DNA of 64,000 bases from Mesocentrotus franciscanus. Taxonomy: Eukaryota > Echinodermata > Echinoidea > Camarodonta > Strongylocentrotidae. The DNA is taken from positions 25,611,298 to 25,675,297 of the forward strand of contig CP137682.1 in the NCBI GenBank assembly GCA_037976565.1. Reading direction: 5' to 3'. Below, in pieces: positions 49,086-60,281 of the stretch (the first letter of the stretch is position 1; every line of letters begins with the position of its first letter). The notes beneath the pieces were generated by a model. It saw nothing but the letters and a program-made list of their open reading frames with translations. It made no database searches and was not told the origin of the DNA. A program made the position numbers and the translations under genes.

Positions 49086-50236
49086 ATGATAACATGGTAT
49101 ACTCTACACGCCATCTCACCTATGTAAATGTGAGATTAATGGTTTTCATTAAATGTGATTTTAAGCCAAATGCTCGGCATTTCTTTATACAAACACTACA
49201 CAACTGAGTGACAAATAAATTTAGGGTCATTTTAAGCGAGTTTCTTTTTCAAGATTAGTTTTAATGATAATAATGATAGAGGTTTAAATAATGGTAGTGA
49301 TAATAATCATAATAATATGAATATAACTAATAATATCGATTATTCACGAGCATTAAACACAAAAAGTACCATAGCGCTTTCTAAGTAACAGATTGTGTAG
49401 ATAAACATAAAACTCATAAAATTGGTCAATAATATTATATTACTGGGCAAGCTGAGAGATGAAGTATGTTTTGGAGATTCTTTTGTTGATCTTCTGATTT
49501 TTTCCATTGATTCGCCTGTCTGCGTCCACTTTTAATCAAATAAATAAAGTACCAACTACATAAGAAATTATTTCTTTTATGAACTGGTTTTATTTCATTG
49601 GATCTTTGTTTGTCTTTCTTTCTTTCGTGACGTTGAGCAACGATCGGAATTTTTTCTTTAACATTATTCAACATTCTCCCTATTGAAATATGTTAAAAGG
49701 AGAAGAGAAAGTAAGGGTAGAGAGAGAGAGAGGGGGTTAAAGCACGAGTTATGCAAAAAAGCAGAAGAAATACGAAGAAAAAAAACGAATTTATTGATAA
49801 ACCTTGGCATTGTGTAAGGCACTTTGCTCATGCAATGTGCTGCATTTAAAATTGGCAAAATTTGATTGGATTGAAGGAAACACATACCATGGCCCAGGAA
49901 AATGTAATTGAGTAAGGATGAGCTCTTTGTGATATACATCCTTTGTCTGACAAGGAGTATAACTAGGAAAAACCCAGGAAGAAAAAAAAATCAATTTCGT
50001 TCCTTTTTGATCTTTAGTGGCTCTGAGTCTTTATTTTTTTTTAAGTAAAGAAATGAATAGGTCGTAAATGCTTTCAGAGTGCAGAGCGATGTTGCTTTGC
50101 GTGGTATTTTTTGCTGACAGAAAATATGAAAACCAGGAAGTCCTATCATTTTTATTTTAATTGCTATCTGGTAATCATCATCATTCCAGTGTATTTGTTG
50201 CATGTCTCATAGAAGTGTTAGTTAAGTACGAAAGTC

Positions 50237-51389
50237 ATGACGGAGGTAGGGAGTAACGTAATCTTCTGGGTTTTTTAAATTCCTTACTGGATTACCAGGA
50301 AACACCATTATATTGGCCGCCTTTGCCATCAAGGCAAAAAAGAAGAGTACTGACATTTTACTCATAATCCAGGCCGTGGTAGATCTGATCGCTTGTATCA
50401 TCCCGCAGACAGATATGGTGAAGGTGCTCCATCCTGCTTGATAAGCATTATCGTCCGATTCTTCCTATCTATGGCCTCTCTATTTCTAACATTCGCCATT
50501 GCTGTGGACAGGTATTTTACAGTCTGCAGACCATTTGGTCGTCATATGACCAAACCCCAAGCTGTAGTATTCGCAACAGCATGCATATCATTATCTTTCG
50601 TTCTCAACGTACCTACAATTTGGAATGTTTCAGTCGTATACACCGAATCAACTGGCTGCATATTGTCTTTCTTCAAATCGCTTCTTGGGATGTTGATGAA
50701 GCTATTACAGCTAGCGTCGTTCTTTGTTGCTGCTGCCATGAGTATGTACTCGTACCTAAAAGTATACGGCGTGATACGCAGGCAAACCCGCGTTAGATCC
50801 GAAATGAGTGCTGGCGGTACAAGGAATGCTGCAAACGCAACGTCTGTGTTGACAACCGTTTCCGCTTCTGTTCCAGGACACCAAAAAGCATTGAATGGCT
50901 ACGTGGCACATTCAGCGACATCAGATAGGCGGTCAACCCTGATGTCCAACAACGGTGGAGTACATGATTTGGACTATCTACAAATACCCTCCTCTGGACG
51001 TGATAAACTCTTCAATGTTGGAAGTAGTGTTGAGACATCTGTCAACAATGACCACACGCCGTCATCAACGAATACCTTTCAGAACCAATTTCAAGGTAGC
51101 ACTGACAACTCTCGACCTCAGAGGAGAATCCAGGGTGACAAAACCTCTATTAAAGATGCTTCTTGTTATTACCGTTTTTCTCATCCTGTCCTGGTTACCT
51201 TACATTCTAATCTCCTCTCTCCCGACCGAAGCTTACATCTACATTGTGACAAAGATCACACATGAACACGTGTTATTGCTCTTTAGCCTCCAAGGCTTTA
51301 ATAACATGATCAACGCCTTCGTGTACTGGGCCGTGAACCCTCTCTTCAGGCAAGACGTTAAGCAAGTTTTTATCCGTCTTGAACGGTAA
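50237..51389 (+). pseudogene. GPCR pseudogene B2
   Basis: Aligns end to end with B1 from ATG 50237 to TAA 51387-51389, but carries at least three lesions. An altered T-run gives TAA at 50276-50278 (codon 14). A one-base loss near 50421-50424 shifts the frame after TM2. A four-base gain near 51144-51155 shifts it again just before TM6. The C-terminal tail is also shortened (RLER instead of RLRNLSKR). Between lesions the receptor motifs persist: DRYFTVCRPFGR, a RRQTRVRSEM third-loop start, and NPLFR. It cannot make a full receptor. Confidence 0.9.
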
Positions 51390-52641
51390 ACGTACGAATA
51401 CAAAGGGGTGGGAGGAATACACGCCATCTTAATTATCAACGAAGAACATCTTCTGAGTTCACGGAAGTGAGGGCTCAGGATGCTCAACACTCTCATTTTA
51501 TTAACCAAACCTCTTGGAGCCCAAGTATCACCCCCTACTGCCTATTTTATTTCAGATAAGTCTATAGATTTGGGAAACGGCAAAGAGAAATTAACATTAA
51601 TTCTATATTGGTTGATTTTGCGACAGCATTTTGGGATTGTCTTGTAATAATAATGAAACAAAATAATGAAATATGGTGATATTTTTCCAGGGCAGCCGCA
51701 TCACCATCATCAATCTTCACAAGGGCCTTGCTAGATCATCTATGGAATAAAGGAAAGTTATGATTTTCATTGAGCTATCTAGGCAAGCACCCTCGATTTG
51801 AAATGCAGTGATTTTGATTTGTAAAATATTCATGTATTTGCTATTTTTATTTTCATGGAAATAAAATCTCCAACTTTCATAACTTGGGGCTTAAAATGAG
51901 TTTTGAGAAAATGTGTAGTATTTTTTTTAATGCAAATGTTAATCACGAATACTTAGTTATTGGATGTTAAAATAAAATAAAAAGTGTCACTTTAGATCCA
52001 TTCTAGATTGATGGAGGACGTGCTTTGTATGTAAATTGGATCGGAAATAAAATATGCAAACGGCACTACATGTAATACGTTGTGGTAGTAGGAAGAAAAG
52101 AACTCTGGAAAAATTGTAAGGTTTTCGAGCCAACTGATCGGGTGAGCGAAAAGATGCTTAAGGCAAATCGCTTCATAAAAGGACATTGATGAAATTGATA
52201 TAGGCCTAGATTAAAAAAAAAGCACTTTATATTTATCTAGGGTGAGGAACTTAAAAAGCAGCTGGGTGAAGGGCACATAACAAAATTTAAACTAATTTAT
52301 AGAAACAATGACAGAATGAACAAAAACAGAATCCAGGACCTTTGGATTTGCAGAGGTTATTTGTGGTTCTAGGAGACGAGGATCGTTGAGATAATGCATT
52401 AAACACGTTTAACAAGATAACGCCTGTTCATCCTTGGTGATATCAAAAGTAGGCAAATTTACACATCCGAAACCCAATTTTGAAAAATCGTCGATATTAT
52501 TGCCGACCATGTACACTACTGGTAAAACCTATAAAAAACCTTCGAAGTTTGCTCATACCTACTTTTGGTGAGTAGTGCGCATGGGGAACTCTTTGGTGCC
52601 CAGCATGCGTTAGCACGGAAGCGAGGAGAGTCACGTGCTAA

Positions 52642-53170
52642 CATGGCTGATCGTCAACAAAACGGAGTTAAGTCTCTTGTCAACTCTGTTTGTTGCTACG
52701 GCAGGCAGCCAGTGAAAACGAACACGTTCAATCAAATTATGGAAATGCAAGCATTGCCATTGCTTTAAACAACCAGAACTTTGTTATTCCTGGCTCATTT
52801 TTCCTGATTGAGGTGTCATATGAAAGGGCAGAAATTGAACTTTCTAGAAATGACTTTTGGGTTTCCTCTCTTCAAATTGTTTTTAATCGCTCATGCATGA
52901 AATATGCGTCATATAAGTTGCATTAAATGAAAGAGAAGGATCTAAGCTTTACAAATATGTGTCATTCATTAATTATAATTGCGATTAAGTTATGATAAAA
53001 CATCGATAATTCTCGGTTTCGTTTTTTTCTGGGACGCACTGTAAACAGAATCACCCCTTTTTGACAATAACACATATGAAATATATTCGTTACTAAACAT
53101 TATACAATACACAAATCAAGACAACAAACATACATACAAACAAACTTATAAAATATGTCTTGAATTCAAA
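52642..53170. other. Non-homologous insert in U3, left part
   Basis: Replaces the part of the A unit that holds the small MITE in U1 and U2. A short frame opens with ATG at 52643 but ends after about 40 codons and is not recognised. The rest is AT-rich. Confidence 0.4.
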
Positions 53171-55150
53171 TGAGAATTGCAATTTAACTAAAAGAACTTT
53201 CCTTATACCTACGTTTAAATACATATACACAAGCAGAATTCTGTTTGTAATGAGGATGAGTGTTCCACAGAAACGGTCCTTGGAAAATAATTGTTTTTTG
53301 GTTTAGTACTGTACGAGTCAATGGCAAATGAAAATGTTGAGCATTTCTAGTATTATAACTATGAATATTACAGTTTAATATAAACAATTTGGAAATGGAA
53401 TCAGGAAGAAGATTGTGACGACATAAATACATAAAAACACCTACTTGTAATAAATATACATTCCTATATTGCAACATCCTTAATGAGTAAAATATAGGAG
53501 TAGTATGGGCAAGAAAAGAAGAACGATTAATAATTCTTATTGCACGTTTTTGTGATTTAAACAATCTATCTTGATGAATTAAAGCATCATTGTCCCAGAC
53601 AATAATAGCATAATGCAAGTAAGGGTACACAATTGCAAAGTATATCATTTTGAGAACACTTTTAAGTAGATATTTCAATCTGAACATGATACCAATACTT
53701 CTAGACAATTTGTTGCAGATGTCACCAATATGATTAGACCAAGAGAGGTTATCATCAATAATAACATCCAAGAACTTTGCTGAAGAAACTCTCTGAATAT
53801 CTAGATTACCAAGTTTGATTATTATTGAATCTTTATTTAGTTTCTTTTGGTACAAATCATTAAATTTTTTTTTCATTGATGGAAAGTTTATTAGCGTAAC
53901 ACCACCGAACAATCAATCTGATCTCGATATTAAATGTAGTTTCAAGTGTATGTTTGTTTTTGTGTGAAAGGAATAAACTGGTGTCATCTGCAAACAGAAT
54001 ACATTTCAAAATGTTTGAAGCATGAAAAATGTCACTTGTATACAAAATAAATAAAAGTGGTCCAAGAATGGAACTTTTGTTACTCCACATCTAATAAGCT
54101 GTAATTGTAATTTGTTTTCATTTAATGTGAAAAATTATTTTGATTTGATAAATAACTTTTAAATAATTTCAATGTTATACCCTGATTCTATACATATACA
54201 ATTTCTCCAGCAAAATACTATGATCAAGAGTGTCAAACGCTTTTGTAAGATCAAGGAATAAGGCAATTGTTGTTTCTTCATTGCACTTCCCACTTTATGA
54301 ACAAAATATATCAGAGCTGAAGTTAACTGTCCTGCTCTAAATCCATACTGGCTATTGTTTATGATATTGCACTTTGTGATAAACTTTAAAAGTCCGGTAT
54401 ATATACACCTTTCAACGTTCTTGGAAAAAACAGGTAATACAGAAATTGGACGATAATTAGACATCATTCCTGGAAAACCACTTTTAAAAATGGGTGTAAC
54501 TCGAGCTAACTTTTTAACAATGTAGGAAACTCTCCTCATTTAAGGCATTGGTTGAATATTTCACTGAGATGTTCACTTATTTTTAAATGTATATTCCGTT
54601 TTATTACTTCGATATCCATGTCATCATAACCTGTACTAGAATAAGGCTTAAGTTTGTCTACAATATCTATAATTTCTTTACTGGTAATTGGTTTAAAAAT
54701 GCAGTTCGATCATTTTGAATAACATAATTTTAAAAAGCATTATTGCACAAAGAAAAGAAAGGTTCAAGTTATGACCAATGTTTACAAAATGTTCATTCAA
54801 TATATTACAAATTTCCATGTCAGTTTTTTTCTTCTTCATTTCATCGAATAGATTTAATAGCAGATTTCTTTGTCTGCTTACCAATAGCCTGACTGATAAC
54901 ATTCTATGTTTTTTCATGTTCTCTTTAATAGTCTGAAATTTGTTTCCATAATACGCTCTTTTCGCACTTTTAAAAAATCATATTCGTTACTTTATTACGA
55001 CATTTTAGACATTTTCTCTATATACAGTAGGATTTTCCAGATATAGCTTATATGATCTGTTTTTTCTTTTTACTTAACTTACGAATATCATTTGTAAACC
55101 AAGGTTTGTCCTTACGATTTTTTAAAGATATAAGTTCAATAGGAAAACAA
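53170..55150 (-). mobile_element. Degenerate LINE (APE-type non-LTR retrotransposon), 5'-truncated
   Basis: Minus-strand frames give reverse-transcriptase blocks in order. KPWFTNDIRKLSKKK lies at about 55050-55130 and a NEHFVNIGHNL linker in 54693-54917. PIFKSG...NYRPISVLPVFSK and YGFRAG lie in 54159-54539, and GPLLFILY...FADDT (catalytic block) in 53860-54090. The C-terminal part (LSWSNHIGDICNKLSRSIG, YPYLHYAIIVWDN) is in 53184-53912. Frames are interrupted several times, so it is inactive. The motifs fit the Jockey/CR1/Rex-like group; I cannot fix the clade. No endonuclease is present. Confidence 0.88.
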
Positions 55151-55304
55151 ATTTTATACGCATCCACGCATTTTCTGGAGAAATCATCGTAACTATGATC
55201 AGTATTATTTTCATTGAGATTCTATAGTTGTAATTCCAACAAATGATGTTTACATAACGCAAGGATAGTTTATGATTGAAAGATTTTAGGAGGTATTGTG
55301 TGTA

Positions 55305-55492
55305 CAGAGAAGCGAAGAACGAATCAGTAAAAAACAACAATATAGGTTCGAATACCAGGCAAGAGAGCAGCGACAGCGAAGATCAACGTCAATCAATTTC
55401 AGAGAAGCGAAGAACGAATCAGTGAACAACAACGACTGGTTCGAATGCCAGGCAAGTGAACAGCGACAGCGAAGATCAATGTCAATCAATGT
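55305..55492. repeat. Two tandem copies of a roughly 95-bp sequence
   Basis: CAGAGAAGCGAAGAACGAAT begins both copies (55305 and 55400). Each runs through GGTTCGAAT.CCAGGCAAG and CAGCGACAGCGAAGATCAA. A 76-codon frame across them reads as a repeated Glu/Arg/Gln-rich peptide. Coding status is doubtful. Confidence 0.8.
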
Positions 55493-56599
55493 CCATAACG
55501 AAAGCAGTACACATGAAATGGAGTAAACGGGACTCAACAAAATTTACCTACAAAATCACAGGTTGCTTCAAACGAATGTCAATCAAGTTTCAACGTTTAT
55601 TTCAATTATTGCTCCAAAATGTGCGGCAGAGTAATCCACAGATACAAATTTACATGTTCGTGTAAAAAGTTTGTCAAAAAAGAAAAAAATAAATCTGTTT
55701 TCGATGCACAAAGTGTGGTGGTTGTATTCTCTCTCTCTCCTTCGTTTTAGTACTGGCATCACATAAAAAGCATAAGCATAAAAGGTCAATTCAATAATAT
55801 TTCAAAGATAAAGTGTATTTATTTATATAGTTTTGCTATACATGGCCAATTGTCGGTATTATTCTTGACCGGGCGGCATCCTTATTCTACAAACGTCAGA
55901 AGGCGATTCAATGATGCAGATAGAGAGAGAGAGACAGAGAGAGAGACAGATAGAGACAGAAGATAATAGAAGAGAAGGAGATGAAAATACATAAAAGAGA
56001 GGAAGGAGAATGAAAAAGAAAGAGCACGAAAGTTGCTGAAGAACCATTCCATTATTGAATTTTTTAGCGGTATAGTCACGCTGCAAAATATCTTACTTCC
56101 CTGTTCAAAGGAGCGCCTTAATTTTTTGTCATTTACCCGAAAGGTCGACATTTCAGGCAGAATCTCACCACGACGTCAGCAGAATTAATTAAGAAGGAGT
56201 TGCCGGATTCATTAAATTGTTATTTTAACCTTGTTCCAAAAAGCCAGGTAATATATACATCACGGTATCCATGTACATGACTGGAGTGACATTTTACTAT
56301 TCTGAACTCACCCGAAGTTGGTCGTTTTGTAGTCTCACATGAATTGTGAACCAATGGACATCTAAATTTCAGTAGCTGAGTTTGCCTGGTGATATTATTT
56401 TCATGCTCACACGTACTCAACTCACAGGAGCTAAAAAACCTTTCAAACCTTTCTGCTACAACAGATTGATTTTGCATTTTATTAAAAAAAGGCCTCTCGA
56501 AGAAGTATATCCCAGGAACTCACCATTCTTACAAACATCCCTGTATAACTCGCACAGCAAAAAGCTGTTACCCAAACTTGTATAGACATTACCAGCTTC

Positions 56600-57823
56600 A
56601 TGATGGATGTGGGAAGTTTGGCCATCTTTTGTGTAATGTTAATCACCGGTTTGCCAGGGAATACCATCATCCTGGCAGCATATGCCATTAAACCGCAAAA
56701 GAAGAGCACGGACCTTTTGATTATAATCCAAGCCTTGGTAGATCTGATTGCTTGTATTATCCCTCAGCCTGAGATGATCAGTAGCGTGGCCATCTGCTGG
56801 ATAACTCTTATTATCCGTCTCTCAACACCGCTTGGTTCTCTCTTTTTGACGTTCGTCATTGCTGTCGACAGGTATGTTACAGTCTGCAGACCTTTCGGAC
56901 GTCATCTGACGAAAACCCAAGCCGTTGTCATTGCGGCAGCAAGTCTGGTATTCTCCCTCCTCGTCAATCTTACCACACTTTGGTACTTCAAAGTCATAGA
57001 CGTAAAATCGGCGGGGTGCATCTGGTCTACTGCCGCGTCTCCACTACAGATTTCTATGAATGTAGTCCAAACCGTCTTGTTCTTTGTTACGGTGGTCGTA
57101 ATCATGTTTTCTTACACTAAGATATTCACATTTATACGTCGGCAAGCCCGGGTCAGATCCGAAATGGATGCCGGTCTTGCAAGCCATACCGGTACCAGAA
57201 CGACTTCTGCCATGGGAACGATTTCTGAGTCTGTGACGGCATCTGGTAGAGTTTCCAGAAAGGCATGGGAAAATAACATTGCACCAACAGCAAACAGGCT
57301 GTCCTCCCTGATGGATGAAAGCTGCGGAGTTCAGAATCCGGGTTGTCTAGAAGTACCATCCTCTAGACCTTGTGGTGAACCTTCCAACTCTGGATGTACG
57401 ATCTCCCACCCTCCTGAAGGACACGTTGCCGAGAGGAATGGACCGTTTTCGGCAAGTATGGAGATATCTGCTACTCAAAGTTCTGATGCAGCCGTTGGAC
57501 ACCTGAGTCAGCCTGGAGAAAACAGCGGATACAATAGACCTACCAGAAGGGTACATGGTGACCGGACCACTAAAATGCTTCTTTGTATCACCGTACTCCT
57601 CATCATGTCCTGGATACCGTACGTCCTCATCTTTACTCTCCCAGCTCATGTTTACATCTACCTCGTGACAAGAATCATAAGCTATAAGGTTGTCTACTCA
57701 ATCACTCGTATCAGAGGCTTTAATCACATGATCAACGCCTTCGTCTACTGGGCCGTTAATCCTGTCTTCAGACAAGACGTCAAGCAAGTTTTCATCCGTC
57801 TCAGGAAGTTGACAAACCGATAA
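56600..57823 (+). CDS. Rhodopsin-class GPCR, single exon, receptor A3
   Basis: Intact 407-codon frame. It has two adjacent Met codons (56600 and 56603); the second aligns with the A1 start, so 56603 may be used. Motifs match A1: GLPGN in TM1, Asp in TM2, paired Cys before TM3 and in loop 2, DRY, RRQARVRSEM, a long Ser/Thr/Pro-rich third loop, SWIPY in TM6, NPVFR in TM7, and a basic RLRKLTNR end. It differs from A1 by more substitutions than A2 does, for example KTQAVVIAAASLVF in TM4 and Lys to Gln before VFIRL. It is an older branch of the A lineage. The upstream region is disrupted by the 52.64-55.78 kb insert, but the roughly 0.8 kb immediately 5' is conserved. Confidence 0.93.
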   Translation: MMDVGSLAIFCVMLITGLPGNTIILAAYAIKPQKKSTDLLIIIQALVDLIACIIPQPEMISSVAICWITLIIRLSTPLGSLFLTFVIAVDRYVTVCRPFGRHLTKTQAVVIAAASLVFSLLVNLTTLWYFKVIDVKSAGCIWSTAASPLQISMNVVQTVLFFVTVVVIMFSYTKIFTFIRRQARVRSEMDAGLASHTGTRTTSAMGTISESVTASGRVSRKAWENNIAPTANRLSSLMDESCGVQNPGCLEVPSSRPCGEPSNSGCTISHPPEGHVAERNGPFSASMEISATQSSDAAVGHLSQPGENSGYNRPTRRVHGDRTTKMLLCITVLLIMSWIPYVLIFTLPAHVYIYLVTRIISYKVVYSITRIRGFNHMINAFVYWAVNPVFRQDVKQVFIRLRKLTNR

Positions 57824-58438
57824 ATATTAAAAAAAGTTTATTCTCTCCTTCCTCGAGACAGTGATGGGGGACCTTTTTGGCCGACAGTTGAGGCTTTCTG
57901 GATAATCGAAATAGAACAAAAAAGAATGTATGAATGCCTAGGCTACAACGAAGATTAATATCAAGCAATTACTTTGGGTGATAAAGCAATTTAGGCTCAA
58001 CAACCATGGTATTGATAATTAAAAGTGTACAAGTGTTTATCTTTGCTGTTAAAGTTTTTTCTTAGTAAAATCAGAAGTACGAGAAATGATGGTTGACATA
58101 AGAAACCTCCATGAATTTTTTCCAACCATACCGATATAGTTCTTCTGAATAAAACATAGCACATGCCCTTTAGAATCTCTACAATTTCTTTCTCATGTTT
58201 AGAGAGCTATTCGTCATCGATGTTATTGTTTCTAGTTGTTCCTTCTGATGACAAAAGTTCCAGATTTTTACAATGAGAGATCACGAGTATGGAAAAGGCC
58301 GCCTCTCATTGTTGAAGGGGTTATTGGCTGTAGCGGGATAACGTTGAATGTAAATACTGGTGGAAGATCAGCCTTGTGCTGAAAATGTAAGTAAATAAAG
58401 TCGACTACTATTAGTACTATAAATACATGTACTTAATA

Positions 58439-58476
<38 letters not shown>

Positions 58477-58486
58477 TTACTACATG

Positions 58487-58519
<33 letters not shown>

Positions 58520-59562
58520 ATGTACTATTTCTCCTACTTCCACTACTAATACTGCATGTACGACATTTGATGTATATATAATGTTATGTATATATGACGA
58601 TAAAAAAAATATGGGAGAAACTTGTAAGATCTTCTTTATAAGCTGTACATAGTGCCATAGGAAAGTACTGGTCAAACATCAAAGATAACAATTACTATAA
58701 CTTCAAAATCTGTCTCCTGAGGTAAAATGTATTTGAAGTATATTTTTGTGCATTTTGTTGTCGCTCACCATCTTATACAAACTAATATTCGGCGACGATA
58801 TTCTTGAACTTGCATATTCAAAACATTTTCAACTTTCTTTTCAGGAGGTATGTTTCCAAGGAACCTCATGACCCCGGGCAAATGTCAATTAACACCTTAC
58901 AAGGCATATATATATATATTATAAAGTATTATACCTGTAATATGATAATCACACAGCATTATTCATGATATTTGCTTTTGATAAGATAATGTCACAGTTC
59001 AATATACAACAAACTAGAGAGTGGGGAATAATTACCACAAAAAGGAAGAAGGCCTGCCCATGTTCAAATTGTGTAAATCCGATTTGGTTTGGAAATAACA
59101 CGTCTACCTAAACAACCCCTAACTCTAATTGCAGAGATAATTCCATCCTGTTTGAGTGGTTCGTACATATTTATCTAGGAATACACATAAATGCGCCCTT
59201 CCTCATGTACGACTTTCCCTTAAAATTCTAAGATGGAGCATTTTTAGAAACATATTACTGTAATAAAAAAATAAGGCATTCAAGATATTTTTGTCAATAG
59301 TGGTATCAAATGTATGTGAAAATAAACATGTTATTACAGCCTTCAGAGATAATTGTAGTACAGAGTGTTGTCGCTTGTAATATTTTAACAGGTAGAGATT
59401 CACAATTATTCTCTACTGATGTATATTCTACATCTAGAATTACTCAGGAATCGAGGCATTACATAGAATTGAATATTTTTTAAAATTGTATTGTGGTTAG
59501 TGGAAACTCAAGTTCAGATGTGACGCAGCAAACCCTCGGCGTTTGTATGACGACGTAAATCT
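57824..59562 (+). other. A3 3' flank, no gene
   Basis: Parallel to 32126-34200 and 46570-48515. It contains one copy of the poly(A)-bearing segment that is doubled after A1 (AATAAA at about 58149) and the CTA array 58401-58552. Short frames here are artefacts. Confidence 0.6.
58401..58552. repeat. (CTA)n microsatellite, U3
   Basis: Third instance of the A-unit CTA array, shorter and interrupted by TACATG. Confidence 0.95.
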
Positions 59563-59566
59563 TTAA

Positions 59567-59965
59567 GGGGAATTCCACCCTGATATTAAATTGGTTTTAA
59601 TAGAAACAAACAAAATAGAGAAACAATTCAGTGAAAGTTTGAGAAAAATCGGAAAGCAAGTAAGAAAGTTATGAATCTGTCAAAATCATGAAAATCACAA
59701 AGAAAATATATCTTTTGATCAAAATAGAATTTAATGACATTTCTTGCATTCAACAAAGGATAAAATGTGAGGGGTGACAGCATATTTAGAGACCGCGTTG
59801 CCAATTAGACTCACAGATTTGAAGTATTTTATGAAAAGTTATGGATTTTAAAAAATCCATAACTTTCTTATTTATTGTCCGTTTTTTTTCAAATTTTCAC
59901 TGATCTGTTCTTCTCATTTGTCTCCTTATATTAAAACAAACTTATTATCAGGGTGGAATTCCCCT
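59567..59965. mobile_element. TTAA-site MITE inserted in U3
   Basis: About 399 bp with inverted ends GGGGAATTCCACCCTGATA and TATCAGGGTGGAATTCCCC. TTAA lies on the left (59563-59566) and right (59966-59969), with one extra T at the right edge. U1 and U2 read GACGTAAA(T/G)C(T/G)TAATACGGCTC at this place with no insert. An internal AAGTTATGGATTTT / AAAATCCATAACTT hairpin is at 59834-59868. Confidence 0.85.
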
Positions 59966-60059
59966 TTAATACGGCTCACATTTATGAATGTTATAGGACA
60001 TAGCTCAGTGAATACGCGCAAGTCCTTTGTTTCGCGCTGTTGCTATTTATTTACACTCA

Positions 60060-60090
60060 CACTTACACAGACACACAACACACACACAAA
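60060..60090. repeat. (CA)n tract at the end of U3 homology
   Basis: ACACACAACACACACACA-type sequence immediately before the duplicated MITE interior. Confidence 0.8.
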
Positions 60091-60281
60091 TTGCATTCAA
60101 CAAAGGATAAAATGTGAGGGGTGACAGCATATTTAGAGACCGCGTTGCCAATTAGACTCACAGATTTGAAGTATTTTATGAAAAGTTATGGATTTTAAAA
60201 AATCCATAACTTTCTTATTTATTGTCCGTTTTTTTTCAAATTTTCACTGATCTGTTCTTCTCATTTGTCTCCTTATATTAA
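60091..60281 (+). repeat. 191-bp direct repeat of the MITE interior
   Basis: Identical by eye to 59744-59934, from TTGCATTCAACAAAGG to CTCCTTATATTAA. It lies 347 bp downstream and lacks both element ends. Confidence 0.9.

Larger units (their letters stand above)
46570..50236 (+). other. U2 spacer between A2 and B2, no gene
   Basis: A2 3' flank, CTA array (about 47150-47480), conserved A-unit tail, SINE (about 48725-49085), and then the B 5' flank from about 49340. Local frames over the CTA tract are artefacts. It has no insertion at the sites where U1 carries the LTR-like and dispersed elements. Confidence 0.6.
42450..51600 (+). repeat. Composite tandem unit U2 (A2 and B2 receptors)
   Basis: Second copy of the A+B block, without the LTR-like, dispersed-element and P2X7-like insertions of U1. 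The B-to-A junction at its end (GATTTTGCGACAGCATTT, 51605) equals the start region of U1 near 28719, which confirms direct tandem duplication. Confidence 0.85.
51600..60065 (+). repeat. Composite tandem unit U3 (A3 receptor), truncated
   Basis: Third copy of the A part. A-type upstream homology runs from 51605 to 52641, breaks, and resumes at about 55780. It then covers A3 and its 3' flank to about 60065, where homology ends at a CA repeat. No B receptor follows within the window. Confidence 0.8.
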
